A stretch of DNA of 64,000 nt from JAVVEG01 sp032251455 (GCA_032251455.1 JAVVEG010000012.1:1-64000); one strand, 5' to 3'. Shown: positions 23,399-33,699, counted from the first letter of the stretch. Notes: generated by a model not told the origin, from the sequence alone. Numbers and translations: made by a program.

Positions 23399-24772
23399 CT
23401 ACTCATGCCGCAATGCTTCCACCGGATCCATGTCCGCTGCACGCATGGAGGGGTAGATACCAAACACAACACCAATCATGGCCGAGATGGAAAATGCCAG
23501 CAGGGGCGCCCCCACAGTCACTATGGTCGTCATCCCCCAGAACAGCGACAAGAGCAGGGGAATGCTGATCCCCAGCACGACACCAATCAAGCCGCCAACA
23601 CCGGAAAGAATCACCGCTTCGATCAAAAACTGCAGGATAATATCCTTCTTTTTCGCGCCCAGGGCTCGCCGGATGCCTATCTCACGGGTTCGTTCCGTGA
23701 CGCTGGCCAGCATAATATTCATGATGCCGATACCACCAACCAGCAGGGAGATGCCGGCTATTGCCGCTGCCTGCAAACGATCCCGCAAGGCAGTCTCCTC
23801 CGCCTGACGAATCAAGGCCAGCGGCACCTCCACCGCATAATCCATCCTGCGGTGCCGACGCTCCAGAATCTGCTCGATGATACGGCCCACATCTTCCACA
23901 TTGTCCTGGTTATCCACCTGGATGATTGCCTCGTGCAGCTCCACCGTTTCCGACTCCATACCACCAGAGGTCTGCCGCACCAGGGTTTCACCAAAGCGGT
24001 AGCGGGCCGCTGGCAGCGGGATGAAAATACGGGTGGGCGCGGCATTCGAACTCCCCGCCTGACTGCGCCCCAGATTGGAAAAACCCTCGGCCTCCATGAT
24101 GCCGATGACATTGTAGTAATTGCCATCGATGCGGATGCTGTCACCTACCGGATCGGTCAAGGGAAACAGGGCATTGGCCACTTCGTCACTGAGCACCACG
24201 ACATTTTTCTGTTGCTCCATTTCCTCTCTGGTGAAGAAGCGTCCCTGCCTGAGACTGTAATTCCTGGAAATGGGGTAATCCACCGTGGTGCCCACCACGT
24301 CGGTACTGATGCTGTTACCCAGGTAGCGTACATTTTTCTTGACGATGCGGGACGGGATGACATTGTTGATGCCCGGAATGGTCATGCTGATTGTTTCTAT
24401 GTCGTCATAGGTCAGCCCATAGACAACCGAGGGCTGACGGAAGCCGGCACTGGCATTCTCAACTTCCACCGGCTTGATGCTCTTGACGATGATATTGTTG
24501 CTGCCCAGCGCCCTGAACTGCTGCTGCGCCTCGAAACTGCGCCCTTCACTGACCGCGAGCATGGCAATGACCGCAGCCACCCCGATGACGATACCCAGCA
24601 CTGTCAGCAGGGAACGCAAGCCATGGGAGTAAATGCTTTTCAAACCCACCGCTGCCGTTTTGCGCAGGCGGGTCCAACTGACCGATGCCTGCAGCAGGGC
24701 CCCTGCCTTCAATACCCCTGTCAGGCGGGTGCTCCCCTCCATGTCATGAGATCTGTCAACGGCTTCGTTCAT
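23399..24772 (-). CDS. MacB-like ABC transporter permease
   Basis: The start is ATG 24772, giving 457 residues and a 17-nt overlap with the ATPase gene; ATG 24742 is an alternative. An N-terminal TM helix (LLTVLGIVIGVAAVIAML near residues 50-70) is followed by a large periplasmic MacB_PCD domain. The C-terminal FtsX domain has three helices and the motif RTREIGIRRALGAKKKDI near 360-380. This is the architecture of MacB/LolC-type mechanotransmission permeases, here with the ATPase on a separate gene. It is last of the TolC / adaptor / ATPase / permease operon, so it likely exports a periplasmic substrate through TolC. Confidence 0.88.
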   Translation of the reverse strand: MNEAVDRSHDMEGSTRLTGVLKAGALLQASVSWTRLRKTAAVGLKSIYSHGLRSLLTVLGIVIGVAAVIAMLAVSEGRSFEAQQQFRALGSNNIIVKSIKPVEVENASAGFRQPSVVYGLTYDDIETISMTIPGINNVIPSRIVKKNVRYLGNSISTDVVGTTVDYPISRNYSLRQGRFFTREEMEQQKNVVVLSDEVANALFPLTDPVGDSIRIDGNYYNVIGIMEAEGFSNLGRSQAGSSNAAPTRIFIPLPAARYRFGETLVRQTSGGMESETVELHEAIIQVDNQDNVEDVGRIIEQILERRHRRMDYAVEVPLALIRQAEETALRDRLQAAAIAGISLLVGGIGIMNIMLASVTERTREIGIRRALGAKKKDIILQFLIEAVILSGVGGLIGVVLGISIPLLLSLFWGMTTIVTVGAPLLAFSISAMIGVVFGIYPSMRAADMDPVEALRHE

Positions 24773-25520
24773 CACTTTCCACCAGGCCATCACGCAGCCG
24801 AATCTGTCGCTCCGAGCGCTCGGCCAGTTCATCCGAGTGAGTCACCATGATGAGTGTCTTGCCTTGCTGATTGAGCTCATCAAACAGATCAAGTATCTCC
24901 GCCCCGGATTTTGAATCAAGATTACCGGTTGGCTCATCGGCCAGAATGATCAGCGGGTCATTGGACAAGGCCCGGGCGATGGCCACGCGCTGCTGTTGCC
25001 CTCCTGACAACTCGAAGGGTTTGTGATCAAGGCGCGTTTCCAGGCCCACCCGTGTCGCCAGTTCGATGGCAATGCGGCGGCTGTCTGCTTCGGGATGGCC
25101 CTGATAAAACAGCGGCAGTTCGATATTTTCCACCACGGTCAACTGTTGAATCAGGTTGTAGGACTGAAAGATGAAACCCAGGCGGGCGCCCCTGATGCTT
25201 GAAAGCTCATTGTCGGCCATGCGCGAAGTATCCTGGTCACCCAGATAGTATTTCCCGGAAGTGGGCTGGTCCAGACACCCCAGTATATTCATGAATGTGG
25301 ACTTGCCACAGCCGGACGGCCCCATGATGCTGATGAAGTCTCCCTTGTAGAAATCAATGGAGAGACCATGCAGCACCTGCACCGACAACGCACCCATATA
25401 ATAGGTTTTGCGGATATCCTCGACCCGCGCAACCAGCTCTCTGCCGCTGGCAGCCGCATTGGTCATGGCTGCCGCCAGCGTCGGTGCGGACGAATCATGG
25501 CTTGCCGTTGAGGTGCTCAT
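24756..25520 (-). CDS. MacB/LolD-like ABC transporter ATPase
   Basis: ATG 25520 is used because it lies just past the adaptor stop (25522) and the preceding codons lack support. The 254-residue ATPase has Walker A GPSGCGKS at 67-74, a Q-loop FIFQSYNLIQQ, signature LSGGQQQRVAIARAL and Walker B LIILADEPTGNLD followed by the H-loop VTHSDE. These are the classic features of the MacB/LolD/FtsE subfamily that powers FtsX-type permeases. Residues 1-28 form an extra low-complexity N-terminal segment. It couples to the permease gene by a 17-nt overlap. Confidence 0.92.
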   Translation of the reverse strand: MSTSTASHDSSAPTLAAAMTNAAASGRELVARVEDIRKTYYMGALSVQVLHGLSIDFYKGDFISIMGPSGCGKSTFMNILGCLDQPTSGKYYLGDQDTSRMADNELSSIRGARLGFIFQSYNLIQQLTVVENIELPLFYQGHPEADSRRIAIELATRVGLETRLDHKPFELSGGQQQRVAIARALSNDPLIILADEPTGNLDSKSGAEILDLFDELNQQGKTLIMVTHSDELAERSERQIRLRDGLVESDERSR

Positions 25521-25521
25521 C

Positions 25522-27660
25522 TCAACCAGACACCGCAACCAGACCCTGCCGTGGTGGCAGGAGCATCACTTTCTCGCCGGCACGCAGCCCCGAACGGATT
25601 TCAATGAACTGTTCCGAGAAGGTTCCCACTTCCACTTCCCTGGGGACACCCCGCCCACCCTCGATGACATACACCACTTGCCGGTCATCGCGATAGGTCA
25701 CCGCCTGAAGAGGCACATAAACCACATCGTCAAGCTGATCGACCATGATTTCAACCTCGGCGCTCATGCCAGGCCGCAACCAGTCCTGCACCCCGTTGAT
25801 GCGAACCAGGGTCGGATACACCTTCATATCCGGATTCATGAAGGCATTGCCGGAATCCGCCACCACGGCCACCTTGATGACCTGTCCCAGCAAACGCTGA
25901 TCAGGAAAGGCATCCACTCTTACCCGGACCTGTTGCCCTTCCCGCACACGTTCGACGGCAGATTCATGAATATTCACCCGCACGGCCATTTCCGTCATAT
26001 CCGGAATGGTCAGGATGGGCTGGCGTTCGCGCACGGTGGCGCCTTCGGCTATTGGCTCCTGGTTATTGCCACCCCGGAACGGCATCGACGATTGTTCGGC
26101 CGCACCATACACCACCAAACCCGGGCGTTCGGCACGGATTACCGTCAACTGCAATTGTTCATTGATATCTGCCAGGCGCTCGGCTTCCAGATTGAGTTTG
26201 CGCTCGGCTGATTTATGTCGCGCCAGAGCCTGGGCCAGTTCGGAATCCCCTTCAGCCTTGGTGCGTTGATAGCTCATGATGGCATTTTCATAATTGGCCA
26301 GTTGCTGCTCTGCCTCCTTGGGAAAGGTGTATTGCGTATACAGTGCCATTTCGGTCTTGGCCTGATCCTGTTTCGACTCGGCCTGCAACAGCCTGGATTC
26401 TTCTATTTCAAGCTCATTGGGCGTGATGAAATCCCTTTCCGCCAGCCGGCGCTGTCCTTCCAGTTTGGTCAATGCCTGCAAATACCCTTCTTCGGCTACC
26501 CGGACATTTTCCTGCAAGGTGCGCAGACGTTGCTTGGCCTCGCCATCCTCCAGCCGGGTCTCATCGGCATAGACACTGAAATCAAGAGTCGCACGCACCC
26601 GCATGTAATCCTCATCCATCAACATGGTGGCGGTATTTGCCGGGAGCGAGGAGATATCCACCAGTTCCAGATCATCCGGCTCCTGCCCATCGCCAGTCAC
26701 CCCAATGGGTTCACTGACAGCAAGCGCCGCTCCAGTCTGAGCCGCTGGCCCTCCGAACCCGGCCCCACCTCCTGGCCTGCGTCCGGATTGCATGCGGGCC
26801 AGCATGTCTGCCGGCATTTGCCCGCCATTGGCGGCCATGGCCTGCTCGATTCTGGCCCGGAACTGCGGCGGCAGTGACTCCAGATTGTCTGGATCGAACC
26901 CCCCTGCTGCGGGCGCACCTGGACCTGCCGGCTGTTCGGCCGCAACGCGGCTCTGACGGTTCAGCCTGTTCTGCGCAACCTGCTCAAGACGATTCTCTGG
27001 CTGCACACCGGTAACGGCCTTGTTGTTCGCTTCACTTTCAGCAAGCCGGCGCTCGATATCCAGTTTTTTTACTATCTCGGCAACCACGTTCGCACCGAGG
27101 AATTTTTCAAAATCCAGGCGCGCAAACTTCATCGCCTGGGCCGCAGAATTCAGATTGGCTACATTCTGGTTGATCCTGATATCAAGTTCCGCCTTGCGCT
27201 CTATGAACTGGGCTTCGGCCGTTTCATAAGCTATTTCCTGGTTCAGCTTCTGCTCTTCCAACTGGGCTGAATCCAGTTCAACCAGCACCTTGCCGGCGGC
27301 AACATCTTCGGCTGTCACCCGATACCCTTCCTCGACGATGGCCAGTATCTTGGTGCCATCCCGTCCTCTTATCGAGGAGCGAATCTGCTGGGATTGCAGT
27401 GCCTCAATATTGCCGCCCTCGCGCACAATGACCTCAAAACTGCCGCGACGAACATCAAAGCTGACCCCAGTTGCCGATTCACCGCCGGAACCAGTCAACA
27501 GACTCAACAGGAGCAGACCTGCGGCACCGGCAGCAGCGAGTACTCCCAGTTGTACGTTTCTGCTGGCAGCCAGATACCAGGTACGACCCGCTTCCAGCCG
27601 GGCACCCAGTTGTTCAAGCAGTCTCCGCGCCCTGTTGCCCTGCTCTTCCTCAACGTGCAT
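25522..27660 (-). CDS. Large HlyD/MacA-type periplasmic adaptor
   Basis: ATG 27660, behind GGAAGGAA, gives 712 residues and an 11-nt overlap with the TolC gene. A single N-terminal TM helix (about 37-57) is followed by a barrel-sandwich half, two long coiled-coil arms (about 125-215 and 370-500), the second half of the lipoyl-type domain, and the C-terminal beta-barrel (WLRPGMSAEVEIMV; VVYVPLQAVTYRDD). Typical MacA adaptors are near 370-400 residues. Much of the excess is a Gly/Ala/Pro/Gln-rich, apparently disordered region near residues 220-325 (AEQPAGPGAPAAGG; RRPGGGAGFGGPAAQ) plus longer helices. It should bridge the ABC permease and TolC protein. Confidence 0.85.
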   Translation of the reverse strand: MHVEEEQGNRARRLLEQLGARLEAGRTWYLAASRNVQLGVLAAAGAAGLLLLSLLTGSGGESATGVSFDVRRGSFEVIVREGGNIEALQSQQIRSSIRGRDGTKILAIVEEGYRVTAEDVAAGKVLVELDSAQLEEQKLNQEIAYETAEAQFIERKAELDIRINQNVANLNSAAQAMKFARLDFEKFLGANVVAEIVKKLDIERRLAESEANNKAVTGVQPENRLEQVAQNRLNRQSRVAAEQPAGPGAPAAGGFDPDNLESLPPQFRARIEQAMAANGGQMPADMLARMQSGRRPGGGAGFGGPAAQTGAALAVSEPIGVTGDGQEPDDLELVDISSLPANTATMLMDEDYMRVRATLDFSVYADETRLEDGEAKQRLRTLQENVRVAEEGYLQALTKLEGQRRLAERDFITPNELEIEESRLLQAESKQDQAKTEMALYTQYTFPKEAEQQLANYENAIMSYQRTKAEGDSELAQALARHKSAERKLNLEAERLADINEQLQLTVIRAERPGLVVYGAAEQSSMPFRGGNNQEPIAEGATVRERQPILTIPDMTEMAVRVNIHESAVERVREGQQVRVRVDAFPDQRLLGQVIKVAVVADSGNAFMNPDMKVYPTLVRINGVQDWLRPGMSAEVEIMVDQLDDVVYVPLQAVTYRDDRQVVYVIEGGRGVPREVEVGTFSEQFIEIRSGLRAGEKVMLLPPRQGLVAVSG

Positions 27661-29368
27661 TGATTCCTTCCTCCCACTGCCCCTGTTCGTCCACATAGAG
27701 CAAACCTATGTCCCGCCACAAAGCCAGTTTCGCTACATTATGATTCACGATGGCCCCCGAGAGAGCCGTTCTTGCATTGGTCAGGTCATTCTGCGCATCG
27801 ACGGTATCCTGAATGTCGCCAAGTCCCAGTTCTGCTCTCAGTTCTGCCTCTTCCACCCGCCTTTCATTGATCTCCACACTGCTCTGGCTGATTTCAAAAT
27901 CGCGTTCGGCCTCCTGCATGTCGCGCCAGGCGTTCAGCACTTCCAGCTTGACCGAATCCACTGCCAGCTCATAAGAGCGGATGGCGGCCTCCAGGTCGAT
28001 CAATGCCCGTCTGTGGGCATTGCGCTCACTCATCCTGTCCACCGGCAGATCGATTTCGATGCCGGCCTGATAATCGGTCAAGCGAAAATCCAGATTGCCG
28101 ATGGCGTTGTCCGGGCCAGGTACAGAAGCGTTGAGCACCAGATTCAATCCTGGCAACAGATTATTGGCAGCCACCTCCACCTTGCGGGCACGATCCTGTA
28201 TCTGATCGACCTCGGTGAACAGGTCCAGACGGTTGGCCACGGCCAGTTCAAGGGCTGTCTCCATATCCAGATCAGGGCTTACCATCCCGGCCTCGGCTAC
28301 TGCCAGCATCTCGGCATCGTCGAGCATGATGTCCTCGTCGGTCCGCAAACCCAGCTGTATTTTGAGCGTGTCCAGGCCATTGGTGTAACGGGTAATCGAA
28401 CGTACCCAGCTCAGGTCACGTTGCAGGGCAGACTGCTCCAGGCGGCCAACCTGACCTGGCGTGCGCAGGCCCTCTGCCTGGAAGGCGCGTTCCCGCTCCA
28501 GGCTCAACTGAACCGCATTGAGGCCAAGGAAATTATTGCGCACTACATCCCTGGATTGCAGCACATTGTAATATTGCGTGGCGATGCGAACCGATAATTG
28601 TTGCCTGAAGCGGGTGAACTCACGCAGCTGATAGAGCAGATCCCGTTCAGCCTGCAGCAGGTTCTCGGCGGCAACACGGCTGCCTGCTCCACGCAGCAAG
28701 GGCTGGGTAAAGGAGCCTATCAGCGCGGATGAGGTGTTCTCGTCCATATTGCCAGTCAGGAAACGGGTAAGATTTGAGGTCAGGTTCAAGGCGATGGTGC
28801 CACCGCTGCGCAGCAGGAATCTGCCGCCTGTGCTGGCCCGGCCGGAAAAGGTTTCATCGGTCACGAAACCCCCGCTTGGCTCCTGCACCAGGGTCTGGAC
28901 ATCCTGCACAAACTCATTGCTTTCGTCCCAGTCATAGGTGCCATTGGCGGTAGCTGAAAAAATCGGCGTATACAGGTAGCGGTCCAGGGTCAATGACAGG
29001 GCCTGCAGGTATAGGCGCTCTCGTTGCAGTTGGTAATCCCTGTTATGAGCAAAGGCCAGATCAAGCGCCGCTTCCAGACTGATGATTCTGGCACCGACTT
29101 CGTTGTCGGCATAGCTGCCCAGAAAGTCGAAAGACTGGTCATTGCGCGGATAGGGGCTCAGGTCGATCACCGTTTTGTTGTCGATATCGACATCGGTGCT
29201 CATGCCGGGCACATCACGGGCCTTTTCGGCAATCAGATTATAACTGGCCCGGTCAGCGGCCCGTCGGTCAAAGCTGGCAGTGCAGCCAGTCAGCATCAAC
29301 AGACCAGCAAGCAAATACCAGGCGGCCGTCGTCCCTTTTTTTGTCCAGCCGGGGCTTCTTGTGCTCAT
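27650..29368 (-). CDS. TolC-family outer-membrane efflux lipoprotein
   Basis: A 572-residue outer-membrane channel with lipobox LMLTGC (lipidated C29). The mature chain shows the two alpha-helical OEP repeats (about residues 90-330 and 340-560), rich in RERLYLQALSLTL, ERERAFQAEGLRTPGQVGRLEQ and AELGLGDIQDTVDAQNDL type heptads seen in TolC/NodT proteins. It is the first gene of a four-gene minus-strand operon with an adaptor, ATPase and permease, making a complete tripartite ABC efflux machine that spans both membranes. The start is taken at ATG 29368. Confidence 0.9.
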   Translation of the reverse strand: MSTRSPGWTKKGTTAAWYLLAGLLMLTGCTASFDRRAADRASYNLIAEKARDVPGMSTDVDIDNKTVIDLSPYPRNDQSFDFLGSYADNEVGARIISLEAALDLAFAHNRDYQLQRERLYLQALSLTLDRYLYTPIFSATANGTYDWDESNEFVQDVQTLVQEPSGGFVTDETFSGRASTGGRFLLRSGGTIALNLTSNLTRFLTGNMDENTSSALIGSFTQPLLRGAGSRVAAENLLQAERDLLYQLREFTRFRQQLSVRIATQYYNVLQSRDVVRNNFLGLNAVQLSLERERAFQAEGLRTPGQVGRLEQSALQRDLSWVRSITRYTNGLDTLKIQLGLRTDEDIMLDDAEMLAVAEAGMVSPDLDMETALELAVANRLDLFTEVDQIQDRARKVEVAANNLLPGLNLVLNASVPGPDNAIGNLDFRLTDYQAGIEIDLPVDRMSERNAHRRALIDLEAAIRSYELAVDSVKLEVLNAWRDMQEAERDFEISQSSVEINERRVEEAELRAELGLGDIQDTVDAQNDLTNARTALSGAIVNHNVAKLALWRDIGLLYVDEQGQWEEGINAR

Positions 29369-29713
29369 GTCAACATTTTACCTGTTTCCATTATTCGTTT
29401 TTATGCGCATACCCTGGATACATACGCAGTGCTGATCGGAATCTGTTGTTGTTATTTGCCTTCTCCAGTGAATTTCAATGCACTTGAACAAAGCTGATCC
29501 ATTATACGGTCTGTGCAAGGCACAACGGTCGGAAAAGAGACGAACCACCCTTTTCGGGCGGGCGGCTGTCTGTTGTTCGAACCAACCGACTTTTGTAACA
29601 TCATGGGCCCTGCCTGGGTCCAGCAATGGAGGGTAGATTTCTTTACAAAAACCTATACATTAGGGAAGTTGTAATCAAGGCCTGATCGTTTCAGCTCATG
29701 GAGAACACTGTAT
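29369..29713. other. Divergent intergenic region
   Basis: About 345 bases separate the TolC operon (minus) from the M16 peptidase gene (plus) and must hold promoters for both. I find no gene, no strong consensus promoter and no clear operator. GC-rich pieces near 29545-29575 contain a short self-complementary stretch (GGGCGG near 29558). No T-run follows. Confidence 0.5.
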
Positions 29714-32695
29714 ATGCCCATCCTGCGTTTTTCGCTGCCGGCGAAAACACTTCTTTTCGCCCTGTTGTCTACCCTGTTTATAAGCCTGTTGACAGCATGC
29801 TCGCCACAAACCGGGGAATCAACACCTGCTCCCGTTGCAGGCACGGCTGCCAACCCCGGTTATAGCCGGATCAACCCTGTCAATGCCGAGGATCCGCTGG
29901 CTGCCCATATTTTCCAGCTGGATAATGGCTTGCAGGTTTTTCTGAGCGAAAATCATGAAGAACCCCGTTTTTATGCAGAAATCGCCGTCAAGGCAGGCAG
30001 CAAGCAGGACCCGGCAGATGCCACCGGCCTGGCCCATTATCTGGAACATCTGCTGTTCAAGGGTACCGAAGAGCTGGGCACACTGGATTACTCCGCCGAA
30101 AAACCTTACCTCGACCAGATTGAAACCCTGTATGAACAGCACTTCAACACCACCGATCCAGCAGAAAGAGCCAGACTGTATGCCGAGATAAACCGCACTG
30201 CTCAACTGGCCGCCAACTATGCCATCCCCAATGAAATCGACCAGCTCTATGGCAGCATGGGCGCAAACGCGCTCAATGCCCATACCTGGCATGAGGAAAC
30301 CGTTTACAAGGTCGGGCTGCCCAGTAACCGCTTGCGCCAATGGGCCAGACTTGAAGCAAACCGCTTTGTCAACCCGGTATTCCGCCTGTTCCATACCGAA
30401 CTGGAAACCGTTTATGAAGAGCTTAACCGCTCTCTGGACAACAAGGACCGGGTATCCGCCTATGCGCTCGGTGAGCTGCTTTACAAACAGCACCCGTATG
30501 GCCAGCAACCCACCATCGGCCTGCCCGAGCATCTGAAAAACCCGTCTCTGGTGTATATCCGTGATTTCTTTGATACCTATTATGTGCCCAACAACATGGC
30601 CATATTCATCAGTGGCGATATCGATATCGACGAGACTATCGCCGTCATCGCTGCCGAGTTTGCTCACTGGGAAAACAAACCGGTGCCTCAGGTTGGACCC
30701 TGGGTCGAAGCCGATATCCAGGGCGTGGAAAGACAGACAGTGAGCTACCCGGGAGAAGAGGAGGTGCAGATTGCATTCCGTACCGTGCCCAACGACCACC
30801 CGGACAAAGAAGCCCTGATGCTGTTCGATATGATCCTGGACAATCGCACCGCCGGACTGATCAATCTCAACCTGAACCAGAGCCAGCGGGTTCAGGCGGC
30901 AGGTTCATCTCCCCAGTTTCTCAACGATTATGGCTCGCAGACGCTATGGGGCGTACCCAGAGCCGGGCAAACCCTGGCCGAAGTCGAGCAGTTGCTGCTG
31001 GAGCAGATAGAGCTGATCAAGCGTGGCGAATTCGAGGACTGGATCATTCCCGCCATTGTCAATGACTTCAAGAAAACGCAAAAAAGAGCCCTGGAATCCA
31101 ATACAGCCCGGGTCAGCACCATGCGCCAGGCATTCCTGACTGAAGTGCCCTGGGAATACATCCTGGGTGAAATCGAGCGGCTGGAACAGGTGAGCAAGGA
31201 CGATATCATCCGTGTTGCCAACCAGTATTTCCAGCAGAACTATGTGGCGGTGCATCGGGTCGATGGCCCGCAGGACATACCGGTAGTGGAAAAACCGCAG
31301 ATCGATCCGGTTTCAATTGATCCAGGCCGGCAGTCACAGTTTGCTGCTCAGATAGAAGCCATGCCTTTCGAGCCCATCGAGCCGAGCTACATCACCCGCA
31401 ACGAAGACTACCAGATTGTTGAGTACACGCCGGGTGTCACTCTTTACTACTCTCAGAACCCGCTCAATGACCTGTTTTCGTTCTCGCTGACGGTGGAAAT
31501 CGGCACCGAGGAAAATGATGCACTGGGGCTTGCCACAGCCCTGGTGGAAAAATCGGGAACCTCGGCCTTCTCGCCACTGGAACTGCAAAAGCAATGGTAT
31601 CGCCTGGGCACCGAATTCAGCATTGGTGCTGGTGCCAGTGAATCTGCGGTTTCAATTACCGGGCTGGATGAACAGTTTGCTGCCTCGCTGGATTTGATGC
31701 TGGCCCTGATCAATGAGCCCCAGGCTGATCCGCAGACACTTGAAGACCTCAAGACAACCATCCTCAAATCCAGAGAAGACCAGAAACAGGATCCCAGGGC
31801 TATCAGCCAGGCCCTGTTCCTGTACAACCGATACGGCGAGGAATCACCGATGCTGCGGGCGCTGTCCAGCGCACAGATCAAGGCCGCAACGGTCGCCGAG
31901 CTGTTGGCGCTGACCAAAAGCCTGCCGGACTACAAACACAGCTTGAGCTACACCGGCTCACTGCCTTTGGAGGAGGTGCTCGCTATTCTGCGCACTCATC
32001 ATCGCGTCGACCCAGAGTTGCGTGACCCACCCCCTTATCGCTATCGCTATGCCCGCGAGACCGATGCGACCGAAATTCTGCTGGTCGACCGGGAAAGCGC
32101 CCAGGCCCAGGTCCGCATCGAGTTCCCGGATGGCACTTATGACGAATCCCTGAGCGTCCCTGCCAGCCTGTATAACGATTATTTCGGTGGCGGCATGTCC
32201 AGCGTGGTCTTCCAGGAGCTCAGAGAAGCCAGGGCACTGGCCTACTCAGCAGGCGCGCAGTATTCCCAGGGTTCGCGACAACAGGCGGAAAATCTGGTTC
32301 TGGGTGCAATTGGCACGCAAAACGACAAGGCCGCAGAGGCCACCATTGCCTTCATGGATCTGTTCGATAATATGCCTCGTTCCGCAGAGCGTTTCCAGAA
32401 TGCCAAAAACTCTCTTGAAAACCGCTACCGCACCTCTACCATCAGTTTCCGTCAGGTACTGGGCACTGTGCGCTCCTGGGAACGGCTTGGCATCAATGCC
32501 GATCCGCGCGCACGCCAGTTTGCCGAATTGCAGTCCAGCACTCTGGAAGATCTGCTGAATTTCCAGCAACAACACGTAGCCAACAAACCCAAACTGGTTT
32601 CGATTGTGGGTGACATGTCCCGCATCGACGTGGAGGCTTTGCGTGGAATAGGCACCATCCGGGAAATGGATGTGGACCAGCTATTCGTTGATTAG
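29714..32695 (+). CDS. M16 (pitrilysin-type) zinc peptidase lipoprotein
   Basis: A 993-residue protein with lipobox LLTAC (lipidated C29). The first M16 domain carries the inverted zinc motif HYLEH at 108-112 (ligands H108 and H112, catalytic E111) with a further acidic ligand expected near ELETVYEEL about 75 residues on. The second half (from about residue 560) has the inactive M16_C-type repeat, giving the full-length clamshell. Family members degrade peptides trapped in a closed chamber; in periplasmic versions, substrates are often signal or bacteriocin-like peptides. An ABC exporter operon begins 35 nt downstream on the same strand, so cotranscription is plausible. Confidence 0.88.
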   Translation: MPILRFSLPAKTLLFALLSTLFISLLTACSPQTGESTPAPVAGTAANPGYSRINPVNAEDPLAAHIFQLDNGLQVFLSENHEEPRFYAEIAVKAGSKQDPADATGLAHYLEHLLFKGTEELGTLDYSAEKPYLDQIETLYEQHFNTTDPAERARLYAEINRTAQLAANYAIPNEIDQLYGSMGANALNAHTWHEETVYKVGLPSNRLRQWARLEANRFVNPVFRLFHTELETVYEELNRSLDNKDRVSAYALGELLYKQHPYGQQPTIGLPEHLKNPSLVYIRDFFDTYYVPNNMAIFISGDIDIDETIAVIAAEFAHWENKPVPQVGPWVEADIQGVERQTVSYPGEEEVQIAFRTVPNDHPDKEALMLFDMILDNRTAGLINLNLNQSQRVQAAGSSPQFLNDYGSQTLWGVPRAGQTLAEVEQLLLEQIELIKRGEFEDWIIPAIVNDFKKTQKRALESNTARVSTMRQAFLTEVPWEYILGEIERLEQVSKDDIIRVANQYFQQNYVAVHRVDGPQDIPVVEKPQIDPVSIDPGRQSQFAAQIEAMPFEPIEPSYITRNEDYQIVEYTPGVTLYYSQNPLNDLFSFSLTVEIGTEENDALGLATALVEKSGTSAFSPLELQKQWYRLGTEFSIGAGASESAVSITGLDEQFAASLDLMLALINEPQADPQTLEDLKTTILKSREDQKQDPRAISQALFLYNRYGEESPMLRALSSAQIKAATVAELLALTKSLPDYKHSLSYTGSLPLEEVLAILRTHHRVDPELRDPPPYRYRYARETDATEILLVDRESAQAQVRIEFPDGTYDESLSVPASLYNDYFGGGMSSVVFQELREARALAYSAGAQYSQGSRQQAENLVLGAIGTQNDKAAEATIAFMDLFDNMPRSAERFQNAKNSLENRYRTSTISFRQVLGTVRSWERLGINADPRARQFAELQSSTLEDLLNFQQQHVANKPKLVSIVGDMSRIDVEALRGIGTIREMDVDQLFVD

Positions 32696-32730
32696 TTGAA
32701 CCCCTGACACGAGCAGCACAGGAATTGGAT

Positions 32731-33699
32731 ATGGCTTTGAACAAGGCAGGCAGTGATCAGATTCTCCGCGTGACTGATCTTTGCAAGCGCTACGGAAAGA
32801 CTGAAGTGCTGAGCCAGCTTGCCCTGAGCGTGAACAAGGCAGCCATTCACGGCCTGGTCGGGCTGAATGGCTCGGGCAAGACGACTACGCTGGAATGCCT
32901 GCTGGGCCTGCAATCCTTCGATTCAGGCACTATCGAGTTGCTGAATCTGGCACCCCATGAATTGTACAAGGCCCAGGGGCGGATCGTTGGCATCTTCGAT
33001 TCTCCCAGCCTCAATCCCAGCCTGACAGTGCGTCAGACCCTGGTGCATGCCACCCTGCTCTGCACCAGGCCCGTGCGCTCTCCGGCCGAGCTGGAAGACC
33101 TGCTCGGCATCTCCCGCTATAGAAATTATCGCATCAACCAGCTCTCGCTGGGCAACCGGCGTCGGGCTTCCATAGCCCAGGCACTGGTCGGCCGGCCGGA
33201 ACTGGTCATCCTCGATGAACCCTTCAACGGCCTCGATGCCGGCGGGGTTGAAGATGTGCTGGCTCTGATAAGCCGTCTGAATCAGGAGGAAGGCACCACC
33301 TTTCTGCTGTCCAGCCACCAACTCCCTTATCTGGAACACATCTGTTCTCATCTGGCTATTTTGCACCAGGGGCGCATCGTGCTGAACAAGGCAGTGACAG
33401 ACCTGTTTGCTGCCAATCAATTGGTGCTGTGTATCCGCTGCACGGAGACTGACAGGGCCATGCGGCTTTTGCAGTCTGCAACCGGAGTGGACCAGCTGAC
33501 TCTGTTGGCGGACGGACAGCTGCGCATGCAACTGACCGATACCCGGCCGGAAAAACTCAATGCCCTGCTGGTACAGGCCGGCATAGCGGTCTCCGAACTG
33601 CGTCCCGAGCAGGCTTCTTTGACCAGCCTCTTCCATGAACTGACCGGCACGGCCACAGCACCAGAGCATCAGCGCGATGACAGGGAGGCCGCCGCATGA
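32731..33699 (+). CDS. ABC exporter ATPase
   Basis: ATG 32731 follows AGGA at a 7-nt spacing; a TTG two codons earlier is less likely. The 322-residue protein has Walker A GLNGSGKTT near 52, a FDSPS Q-loop region variant near 95, signature LSLGNRRRASIAQAL, Walker B LVILDEPFNGLD and switch SSHQ. It belongs to the CcmA/NatA/NosF type that energises ABC-2 permeases. The C-terminal 100 residues are an accessory domain typical of such exporters. The stop overlaps the permease start (ATGA at 33696). Substrate unknown. Confidence 0.9.
   Translation: MALNKAGSDQILRVTDLCKRYGKTEVLSQLALSVNKAAIHGLVGLNGSGKTTTLECLLGLQSFDSGTIELLNLAPHELYKAQGRIVGIFDSPSLNPSLTVRQTLVHATLLCTRPVRSPAELEDLLGISRYRNYRINQLSLGNRRRASIAQALVGRPELVILDEPFNGLDAGGVEDVLALISRLNQEEGTTFLLSSHQLPYLEHICSHLAILHQGRIVLNKAVTDLFAANQLVLCIRCTETDRAMRLLQSATGVDQLTLLADGQLRMQLTDTRPEKLNALLVQAGIAVSELRPEQASLTSLFHELTGTATAPEHQRDDREAAA

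Noticed and set aside
23363..24850. Long plus-strand open frame opposite the ABC permease
   Set aside because: It has no ribosome site, the translation is rich in His/Gln/Arg and lacks motifs, and the minus-strand frame encodes a clear MacB-type permease.
27290..28597. Long plus-strand open frame opposite the adaptor and TolC genes
   Set aside because: It straddles two well-supported minus-strand genes with motifs; a high-GC shadow frame.
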